From a virus, in the IMG/VR virus record IMGVR_UViG_3300048838_000002, positions 1 to 23,994 of that record: a DNA stretch of 23,994 bases, one strand, 5' to 3'. Every line of letters begins with the position of its first letter. The first letter of the stretch is position 1. The position numbers were made by a program, and so were the translations under genes. The notes under the pieces were generated by a model, which saw only the letters and a program-made list of their open reading frames with translations, made no database searches and was not told the origin of the DNA. This document shows positions 1-7,700 of this stretch, piece after piece.

Positions 1-950
1 CGGTTCAAATCGTTCGCATCGATGTTGTCGATGAACACGCCCAACGTGGTGTAGAGCGTGTCACCAACGAAGTAGGCCAGCTGATCGGCGGTCTTCCCTG
101 CCACCGTGCCGGCCCCTGTATCGATGTCACCCGTTTGTCGAAGCAGATATTGGAGCTTGGTGTAGATGTCCTCAAGCGAGGCGCCATTGCCATCCACGAT
201 GCGCCGGAAGGGGTAGCTGCTACCGCCCACCGCCTCGCTTTGATCGGTGCCGAAATACTCCACATCGATGCCGGTATATGGCGCGTTGGCCGCTACATTG
301 GCATCGATGTCCTGCACGCGGATGTCGGTGTTGACCGAGATCGGCAACTGCAACTTGTACGGCCCGGTTGCTGTTTCGCCCACATCGCCAAGCACCGCTT
401 GGTCGTAGGTGTAGCCCTCGGCGCGGCAGAAGATGCGGAAGTAGGTGCGCGTATCGAAGTTGCCGTTGCTCGCGTCGCCATACACCTGAACGCCCTGGTT
501 TGGCGCGTCATCAAAAGCGAAGTCGATGGCACTGCCGCCGCTGGCGCGCTGGAAATAGAACTGTGTGCCAGAGGGGAAGCCCGAAGCCAGCGCTACGATG
601 CCAACGTACTCTCGCTGAAGGTCGCCGTTGGCCGCGAACTCAGCCCACCCGGCATCACGAATCATCTCGCGCGTGTCGTCACTGTCAAAGGTCCAGCCGT
701 TCGGCGTGGCGCCGTCCGTTCCGACCTGGAACTGGCCTGAGCGCACGTCGATGGTGTACATCGGGAACGGGTATTTGTTGTAGGTCGCAGTCGTCCAAAG
801 CTCCACCAGCTTGGAATACAGCGCCTGCATCGTCACGCCGTCCTTCGCCACCAGCGACCCGGCGACGGTCAGCGTGATTTCGAGCGTGCTGGTGTCAACC
901 GTCAGGTTCGTGCCGATCACAAGATCATCAGGGTCAACAATTTTGCTCAT
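1..950 (-). CDS. Tail fibre-type structural protein, 3' end cut by window edge
   Basis: The frame is open from the ATG at 950 to the window edge (316 codons) with no stop, so the C-terminus is missing. It begins MSKIVDPDDLVIGTNLTVDT. It includes QALYSKLVELWTTATYNKYP, SGTQFYFQRASGGSAIDFAF, VQVYGDASNGNFDTRTYF and TKLQYLLRQTGDIDTGAGTV. The beta-rich make-up and position next to the fibre gene suggest a virion appendage protein; a specific family is not claimed. AGGA about 8 nt upstream supports the start. It lies 9 nt after the stop of the preceding fibre gene. Confidence 0.8.
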   Translation of the reverse strand, partial: MSKIVDPDDLVIGTNLTVDTSTLEITLTVAGSLVAKDGVTMQALYSKLVELWTTATYNKYPFPMYTIDVRSGQFQVGTDGATPNGWTFDSDDTREMIRDAGWAEFAANGDLQREYVGIVALASGFPSGTQFYFQRASGGSAIDFAFDDAPNQGVQVYGDASNGNFDTRTYFRIFCRAEGYTYDQAVLGDVGETATGPYKLQLPISVNTDIRVQDIDANVAANAPYTGIDVEYFGTDQSEAVGGSSYPFRRIVDGNGASLEDIYTKLQYLLRQTGDIDTGAGTVAGKTADQLAYFVGDTLYTTLGVFIDNIDANDLN

Positions 951-959
951 GGATACGTC

Positions 960-3263
960 CTATGGGTTTGAATACGCAGGGTCGGCGACCTGTTGAATTG
1001 GCAGGCTTGCGTCCGCGCCGGACAGCGTGTAGCCGCGAATGTAGAAGGGCTTGTACCCGACCTTGAAAACGCCAATGTCCACATCGCCGCTGGCGGTGTA
1101 GGCGTAGGCGTAGGTCGTGCCGGCGTTGGCATCTACGTTGACGCGCTCGGTGGTGGTCCCCGCGTCGAGTACCACAACATCGGACCCGGCCTTGAGCCCG
1201 GTCAACGTAAGCGTCGCACCCGAGACAACCGTGGTGCTTGCGCTCACGCCGTTGCGCACGGTCGGGGTACCGCCGCCGCCGCTGATGTTCAGCGTGACCG
1301 CGCCGCCGCTGTTGTTGTAGATCGCCGCGTCGGTCGATCCGTCCGTCCCGTAGCCGGTGAAGGTGTTGCCGGTGAAGGTGTAGGTGCCCGGCGTGGTGAT
1401 CTCGATGGCGTGGCCGGCGTTGCCCTGCGTGAACGCGCAGTTGCTGATCTCGCCCGGGTCGGTCGTCGTGACGGCCGGCGTTACTACCGATCCGCCGATC
1501 GCGCAATCCGCCATCGCACCGCCATCGAGGGTGATGCCGCGGCAGGCGGAGAAAGTCGCTCCGTTGAGCGTGATCCCGCTGACGCTGTTCTCGACCACCC
1601 ATCCGACCAGTGCCAGTCCGGCGAAGTCGTAGCTCGCGCTCGCGCTCGATGCAGGGTCGATGATGAAGCGCTGCGATGTCGCCGTCGCGGCAACGGATGC
1701 GGCCATCCTGATGGTGTCGGTCGCGCTGGCCTTGATGCGCAGGTCAAGCGTGCCTTCCTCAACCTGCCAGAAGCGGCGCCTATAGCTCGCGTCGTATGGG
1801 CGCGGGAACTCGAAGCTGCTCGCGGTTGTATCGACATAGGTCTGCACCGATCCATCGCCGAACTGCACTGCCGCGCGCGGCAGGCCCTGTCCAGACCCCT
1901 GCTGGGTGAAGATCGGCTCGTCCGACCAGCCTTGAAGCATGCGCTCAAGGTTGGTGACGTTCACCGGCGCCGGCTCCGAGCCGCCGACCAGCACCGCGCG
2001 GGGAAGCAGGAATGTATCCTTCGGGGCGAATATGCGGCTGGATGCCAAACCGGCGACACGATGGATGCCGAAGCCGATACGCCGGATCGCGGTCCAGTCC
2101 ATCGTCCCACTGGATGCCAGCGGCGTCCAGTTTTCGTGATCTATGACAACCGCCTCGCTGCTGTTCGCCAATCCCGGCACGCCGACGTTCGTCGTGATCC
2201 TGAAGGCCGCCCAGTCGCCGCCCGTGTCCTCGAAGACGACGATCAGGCCTTTCGAGCCGGATGGGCTGGACCAGAAGTTCAGCGCGACCCGGCAGAAGAA
2301 AAGCCGGTCACTCATGTCCAGGCTCGCCGGCAGAAGATAGGCCCCGCCGACCCACTTGTCGCCTGCTCCCAGGTTGACGGTGAACAGCAGGTTCGACAGT
2401 GCCTTGACGCTTGTGCTCTCGTTCTGGTTCCACTCGTTGCCGAGCGTCGTGGTGATGGCGGCGGCCGTGGTCGGCGCGGTGGTGTCCACGCCGATGCCGT
2501 CGATGGTGGCGCTGGTCAGGCCTGATATAGAGGTCAGTGCGGACCACGTAATGCCGGTGTCCTGCGTCCCGGCAAACTCTCCGTGGTAGCGGATCACCTC
2601 ATAGGTCGTGCGCGAGTCAGGCCCCATGTGGCCGTTGCCGTCGTCGGCGATGGCCAGCGTCCAGAACGTGCCACCGTCCGTCCTGTTGACCTGCACCGCC
2701 ACCGTGGCGGTCGTGCCGGCACTGATCTGGTTGCGGTAGCCGACCAACATGCAACCGTTGTTGTCGCCCGCGCTCTTGGCGAGGTAAACCCAGTCTCCAG
2801 GGTTCGACGGAGCCAGCCGCACACCAGGCCCGTCCACGCCGGCCGCATAGATGATTAGGCAGTTGTCGTCGGTCGTCGTGATCGCACCCGAGGTATGCGA
2901 GGTGGCATCGGTCAGCGACTTGCGCACCGGCGTGGCCTGGAACGGTGTCGTCGTGTCGGCACCGCGGATGACGATGATCGAAACCACCCATTCGTCGGAC
3001 GCGCCGGTGACGGTGAAGTCGGCCTCGCTGCTGGATGCTGCGGCCTTCCACGCGACATGCGTCCTCTGCGAGTTCTGCTGCGCCTGGGACGGGCTGGACA
3101 CCAGCGCCCAGCCGCTGGCCAGGCCGGCGAACGTGGTGCCGCCACCATCCTGATAGATGATCGCAAGCAGCAGGTCGCCGGACTGGTGCCCTGACGGTAT
3201 CGCCTGCGAGTAGCTGGACGATGCCGCCGAGTACCCGGCTTCAGCGACGACCGTGTAGGCCAT
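960..3263 (-). CDS. Tail fibre / receptor-binding protein with beta-helix-like region
   Basis: The 767-residue protein is beta-rich throughout. The N-terminal 210 residues (MAYTVVAEAGYSAASSSYSQ at the start, RTDGGTFWTLAIADDGNGH at the end) look like a globular beta domain. Residues about 545-668 have the short repeating turns of a right-handed beta-helix (GITLNGATFSACRGITLDGG, NCAFTQGNAGHAIEITTPG, YTFTGNTFTGYG). The last 99 residues form a beta-sandwich-type end (LTLTGLKAGSDVVVLDAGTT, VDIGVFKVGYKPFYIRGYTL). Such proteins bind, and sometimes degrade, surface polysaccharides; no catalytic residues can be assigned by eye. It overlaps the previous stop by 1 nt. Confidence 0.8.
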   Translation of the reverse strand: MAYTVVAEAGYSAASSSYSQAIPSGHQSGDLLLAIIYQDGGGTTFAGLASGWALVSSPSQAQQNSQRTHVAWKAAASSSEADFTVTGASDEWVVSIIVIRGADTTTPFQATPVRKSLTDATSHTSGAITTTDDNCLIIYAAGVDGPGVRLAPSNPGDWVYLAKSAGDNNGCMLVGYRNQISAGTTATVAVQVNRTDGGTFWTLAIADDGNGHMGPDSRTTYEVIRYHGEFAGTQDTGITWSALTSISGLTSATIDGIGVDTTAPTTAAAITTTLGNEWNQNESTSVKALSNLLFTVNLGAGDKWVGGAYLLPASLDMSDRLFFCRVALNFWSSPSGSKGLIVVFEDTGGDWAAFRITTNVGVPGLANSSEAVVIDHENWTPLASSGTMDWTAIRRIGFGIHRVAGLASSRIFAPKDTFLLPRAVLVGGSEPAPVNVTNLERMLQGWSDEPIFTQQGSGQGLPRAAVQFGDGSVQTYVDTTASSFEFPRPYDASYRRRFWQVEEGTLDLRIKASATDTIRMAASVAATATSQRFIIDPASSASASYDFAGLALVGWVVENSVSGITLNGATFSACRGITLDGGAMADCAIGGSVVTPAVTTTDPGEISNCAFTQGNAGHAIEITTPGTYTFTGNTFTGYGTDGSTDAAIYNNSGGAVTLNISGGGGTPTVRNGVSASTTVVSGATLTLTGLKAGSDVVVLDAGTTTERVNVDANAGTTYAYAYTASGDVDIGVFKVGYKPFYIRGYTLSGADASLPIQQVADPAYSNP

Positions 3264-3592
3264 CAGACCACCGTGGCGTTGCCGTAGTCCCCGGTCTGCT
3301 GGATCAGAGAGGCCACCGCCGCCTCGATCGCACCGAGCGCCTGCGCCAGCGCGAAGTTCCCTTGCTCCGCGTTGGCAGCAGCTTCGGTGTAGGCGTCATC
3401 GATCAGCAGCACCCCCTGCTCTGGCGCGAAGTGCTTGATGCCCTCGGCGTCGTGCCCGTACAGCTTGGTGACGATGCGGACGCGGGCCTTCGGGTCTTGT
3501 TCTTCGGTGATGTTGATCCGCAGCTCGACGCAATGAACGCGGTTCAACGCCACGGCCGGCTTGTTCTGGAAGGTGGAGACTTGGATTGGCAT
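3263..3592 (-). CDS. Tail-region protein of unknown function
   Basis: The 109-residue protein (MPIQVSTFQNKPAVALNRVH at its start) has a beta-type first half with ELRINITEEQDP and VRIVTKLYGHD, and a helical second half (YTEAAANAEQGNFALAQALG, then AVASLIQQTGDYGNA). No family is recognised. GGAG lies about 7 nt before the ATG, and the stop overlaps the next gene (TGATG). Its fixed place between fibre genes suggests a tail component or chaperone. Confidence 0.7.
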   Translation of the reverse strand: MPIQVSTFQNKPAVALNRVHCVELRINITEEQDPKARVRIVTKLYGHDAEGIKHFAPEQGVLLIDDAYTEAAANAEQGNFALAQALGAIEAAVASLIQQTGDYGNATVV

Positions 3593-3594
3593 GA

Positions 3595-3795
3595 TTACTC
3601 TCCTACTGCGGAACGTACTTCGTCGTCAGCAGCGTTCGGCGCATCGAGCTTGGTCTGCACGGCAGCGGTTGCTGAGTTCGCCGCTGCCAGATCGGCCTGC
3701 AACTGCGCAACGAGCGCCGATTGATCGCCTGGCGGGTCGCCGTCGATGACGGTCAGTTGAATGTCGGCTGGTTTGTAGATCGTGATGTCGGCCAT
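3595..3795 (-). CDS. Small Ala-rich phage protein of unknown function
   Basis: The 66-residue protein starts MADITIYKPADIQLTVIDGD, followed by a helical Ala/Gln-rich stretch (SALVAQLQADLAAANSATAA) that could form a coiled coil, and ends SAVGE. GGAG 6-7 nt upstream supports the ATG at 3795 rather than the in-frame start at 3813. It is separated by 2 nt from the next gene. The position among fibre genes suggests a tail accessory or fibre chaperone, without direct evidence. Confidence 0.65.
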   Translation of the reverse strand: MADITIYKPADIQLTVIDGDPPGDQSALVAQLQADLAAANSATAAVQTKLDAPNAADDEVRSAVGE

Positions 3796-3809
3796 GTTGG
3801 TTGCTCCCG

Positions 3810-4049
3810 TCAAAGCGCGAAGATGCCGGCCGCGTCCCAGGTCACATCGACCTCGGTTCAGGCCGGCGCTGCTTCCATCGGCACGATGTCAGCGGATGAG
3901 ATGAACCCGCGCGCATCGCGGGTGACGTTCATGCGCCACGGCAGGCGCGGTTGATGGCGTTCGTCCACTGTTTTTTCGACGGCTGCGAGTGTCCAGCCGA
4001 TGCTATCACATCGACCATCTCGATAGTGTGTTTCTATCGCTCGGTCACG
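3810..4049 (-). pseudogene. Probable broken small tail-region gene with an in-frame TGA
   Basis: This otherwise empty stretch holds a frame that reads like protein: THYRDGRCDSIGWTLAAVEK, then QPRLPWRMNVTRDARGFISS and VPMEAAPA, then a TGA at 3858-3860. In the same frame it continues TEVDVTWDAAGIFAL to a second TGA at 3810-3812, right before the next gene's ribosome-binding site. Replacing the first TGA by TGG would give one continuous product. No ATG, GTG or TTG starts the frame near its beginning. A GTG that overlaps the previous stop (4046-4048) is one base out of frame, which hints at a second lesion. An internal GTG at 3968 or ATG at 3932 could still make a 36- or 24-residue peptide. The function is unknown; sequencing error or TGA readthrough are alternatives. 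Confidence 0.55.
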
Positions 4050-4743
4050 TCAGGCCAGTGCCGCTGATGATCCATTCGGTCGCAGCGACCTTGCGTAGCG
4101 TCGCTATGCCGTTGGCCGCGAGCGTTCGGCTTCCCGTGGTGCCCGCACCAGCCAGGCGCATGGTGTCGCTCGTGATTGCGATGGTGATCACGCCGCCTGC
4201 GTTCTGGTTGACGATCTCCAACTCAGTGCCAAGGCGATAAGCCACGCTCGCATTTGCGGGAATCGTGAACACGCGCGCCGTGGTGTCGGCGCTTGGATGT
4301 AGGACGGTGGACCAGCAATCGGTGCCCACCAAGGTGTAGGCGGCGCTCTGACTGTTGACCGCGCGAACGCTCGGCGCCGAACCATGCACGCCATACGGTC
4401 CAGCGCGATGATCCTGCGTCGCCGTCACTGCACTTCCTGCGGTGGTGAGTTGGTAGACCCGCGCGTACAGGCTCGGGTTGTTCCAATTGGTCACGGCGGT
4501 GCTGACGCTGATCGCCCCAGTGCTTCTGTCAACGACGATGTAGTTTGTGGCCGCGTTGGTGAGCGTGACCGTGCCCGCGGTGATGGCTATTCCGCCCCAG
4601 CGCCCGCCGTTGTAACCCCAGGTCAGTCCGGTCGTGGTGGCGTGGGCCTTGCCGAATACGCCGACATGATCCACGCCCTCGAAGTTCTCGTTGATGATTG
4701 CTTCGGGATTCGCCTGGCTGGCGCTCAGTTTCTGCAGGCTCAT
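4045..4743 (-). CDS. Putative tail fibre or tip accessory protein
   Basis: The 232-residue protein (MSLQKLSASQANPEAIINEN at its start) is not firmly recognised. The N-terminal helix with N-E-N-F and the following G-Y-x-G-G-R-W segment resemble short phage tail appendage proteins that attach to the tip. The rest is beta-rich. Its C-terminal domain (RVFTIPANASVAYRLGTEL, then IAITSDTMRLAGAG and a final WIISGTGLT) is a motif set often seen at the ends of phage fibre proteins. The ATG at 4743 overlaps the tip protein stop (ATGA). The same frame extends far upstream, but only as a shadow of the tip gene. Confidence 0.65.
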   Translation of the reverse strand: MSLQKLSASQANPEAIINENFEGVDHVGVFGKAHATTTGLTWGYNGGRWGGIAITAGTVTLTNAATNYIVVDRSTGAISVSTAVTNWNNPSLYARVYQLTTAGSAVTATQDHRAGPYGVHGSAPSVRAVNSQSAAYTLVGTDCWSTVLHPSADTTARVFTIPANASVAYRLGTELEIVNQNAGGVITIAITSDTMRLAGAGTTGSRTLAANGIATLRKVAATEWIISGTGLT

Positions 4744-7700
4744 GCGGCCTCCTGTGTGGTTGCGGCCGTCAGAGTGACCGTGCTGGCGATGACCGTCGCC
4801 GAGTAGGTGAACGGCACGTTGTTGCTGGCGTGCGTGATGGTGATGACCGCGCCGACCGCGCTGGCGATGTAGTCGCCGTGGGCGTCGATGACTCCGGCCA
4901 GGCCTGTAGCAACCAGCGCCATCGTGGTGTCGCCGCCGGTCGCGGTGTAGTCCAGATTCACGCCGCCCAGCGTGGCGCGGTAGATGCGGCCCGTGACTGG
5001 TGTGCCTGCAAGGGTCAGGGTGACGATCTGCGGGCGCAGCGTGGCAGGGGTGACGCCGGTCGCCGCGTTCGCGGACAAGCCACTGACGGCCGGAACGCTG
5101 GTGCTGACCTGAAGCGTCCAGTTGTAGGGCTCGCTGGCTGGCGTCGTGAGCGTGCTTGTTCCGTTCGGCAGGTCGTTCGTCGTGAGCGAAAACCCATACG
5201 TGACATCGTCGCCGGTTGACCTCACCGCGTAGCCAATGGCGCCGATCAAGCCGGGCAGGATGCGGTAGTCCGTGAAGCCGCCAGCATCGGCATTGGTGAC
5301 GCTGTAGAGCAGATTCAGCGGCGGGTCTATCCGTTGCACCAGCAGGTTGAAGTGCATCCCGAACGGATAGGCATTGGCGCCGCCTGGGTCGCCCAAGTTT
5401 TTCCACCCGAAATAGATCCGGTTGCCAATGCCGGCCACTGTGTCGCTGGCCGTCTGCGTGAGCGACCATGTGGTTGTGTTGTCGCCCGCCGATACCCCGG
5501 CCACCACCGGGAACGGCACCGACACTGCCCCGGTCACGGTGATGACCGAACCCACCGCAGCAGCGCTGTAGGCCGCCGCCGCGTCGATGATGGCCGCGAA
5601 GCTGCTGGCGATGCCGTCGAGGTTCGTATCCCCGCCGACGCTGGTGTAGTTGTACGTGACCCCGCCCAGCGTGGCGTACAGCGCGGCACCAGTGGCGAAG
5701 CTGCCGCCCACGGTCAGCGTGGTGATCTGCGGCAGCGGGGTGACGGCGCCGGCCGTGGTCAGGCTCGCCACATACCCGCGGCCGACCACGGCGCTCATCT
5801 GGTACACGTCGAAGCGGATCGGCGTGCTGGCCCCTATGCCGTCTGCCGTCTGCATGGCGGCGGTGTAGATCGCGCTGGCACTGGTGGCCGTGATCGTGCG
5901 CTTGAGCACTGATCCAGCAATCAGCACAACGTCTACTTCGTAGGCTTCGGTCAACTCGCCCAGCGGCACCGAGACACCAGCAGCCCCGGTGAAGGTGGTT
6001 GCAAGCCGCGTGCGGCGATCCCACGTCACGGTGATCTGGTTTCCCGTCCCTATGGTTCTGCGTAGATTCACGGGCGCCAGCGGCTTCAGGCTCACCCCTT
6101 CACAGGTAAACGATTCCCCGCTTACGCTGGCCAGGCTCTTGCCAAGAGTCACGCCCTTGTAAAAGCGTTCCGACGACAGGCTGGGCAGGTCGATTGCGAC
6201 GTACCGGATTCCTGCGGTCTGGATCAGCACCACCACATCCGCCGACGTGTGCCCGGCCATGGCCCATTCCGTGCCCTTCTGGCCGCGCAGCAGGCCCGAC
6301 AGGGTATAGACGCCAGCGGATACGAACGTCGCCGTCCTGAAGCGCACCAGCTCCGCGCCGATCATCATGTTGTTGATCGACGCATCGGCCAGAAGCCCAG
6401 CCCGCGTGCTGCTGCTCAGGGTGCCATAGCTCAGGCTCACGGTCACGGTGTTGCGCTCATCGAAGCCGACGCCGGTGAAGGCCGCAAGCGTCGTCGTCGT
6501 CACGCCAAGAATCGCGCGCTCGCTCACGCGGGCCGCTTCGGCGTATTCCACATCATCCAGGCTGCGGCTGATGCTGGCGCCGGGCCAGGTGGTGCCCGAA
6601 CTGGACGCGGCAACGTAGTGCCCGAGCGTGTTCTCGGCATCGCGCATCAGCGGGATGTCCAGAAGCTCCATGATGGTGTCGCCGGGCAGCGCAACATCAA
6701 CGGTCGGCGTGTAGTCGTCGCTGGTGATCCCGGCCGATTCGATGGCCGTTGCGTCGTCCAGTACCCACTCGAATTTCAGCAGCGGCCCCTCGTCCGTGCG
6801 GCGCACGATGCGGACCAGGTACACGTTGCCGTCGGCGTCGGGCACCGCCACCACATCGGTGGGCACCAGCTTGGCATAGGACAGCGGCACGCTGAAGGAA
6901 CCAGACACCCGACTCGCGTAGCCGTCGATGACGATGGCATCCGCGACGCCCTTCGCCTCCGCAGCAGTGAATGCCATCGGCAACTGCAGCGTGCTGGTGC
7001 TGACCTGCCCAGACAGCAGACGGTCGCTATGCTCCGTGGCCGTGGTGTAGTCTGCGTCAACGTTGGAATATGAAACCGATACTTGCGCCGGTATCTCCAA
7101 GTCGCTGCCAACTTGCGTCGGCAATGTTTCATCATCCGGCGCCTCAAGCCCTGCCCCCATGTCGTCCGCATTGATGGTGTCGAGAACACTTCCGGCGCGC
7201 GGCACGAAATAGAGTTTGTCGGTGACGTAGGCTTCAAAGAAGTAGGCCGACATCAGTTGTTCGATGGCGCTGCGCGATGTGGCGACTTGCGACAGAACGA
7301 AGGCGCGCACTGGCTTGGTAATGGATGCCAGTGCCGCGGCATCGTAAGTGTCGACAGGCATGCTGGCCCCGGCGCATAGTTCCTCTACTGTCCTGCGCAA
7401 TGTGGCTTCGTTTGGCGCCACATACATCGGCGCATACCACGTCTCGTATTTGTAAGGAGGCGAAGGTCTTCCTAGCCCTCCTATGACGACATTCCCAATC
7501 GCGCAAGTCGTCGCGCCACGATCAGATGCCTGCACGACGCTTGAGTTCAAGTTCCCGATCTTCAACCAGGCATATCCCTGAAGCGAATAGACTGCATAAT
7601 ATCCATCAACAACAGAACTTGAAACAAGTACAACGCCACCGCGCAAGACAAATAGATATGGCCAACTGTCTGTCTGCAAGCTTGAGTAGGACGGCAGGTT

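Noticed and set aside
993-2525. Plus-strand open frame of 510 codons opposite the tail fibre gene
   Set aside because: It is a shadow of the fibre gene; it has arginine-rich low-complexity composition and lies inside a purely minus-strand operon.
3929-4018. Alternative 29-residue peptide starting MVDVIASAGH in the gap before the small Ala-rich gene
   Set aside because: It has no properly spaced ribosome-binding site, and the other frame gives a more protein-like sequence that continues to the next ribosome-binding site.
4744-6024. Upstream extension of the 232-residue tail accessory frame
   Set aside because: It lies wholly within the tip protein gene in another frame; the ATG at 4743 with ATGA coupling is the credible start.
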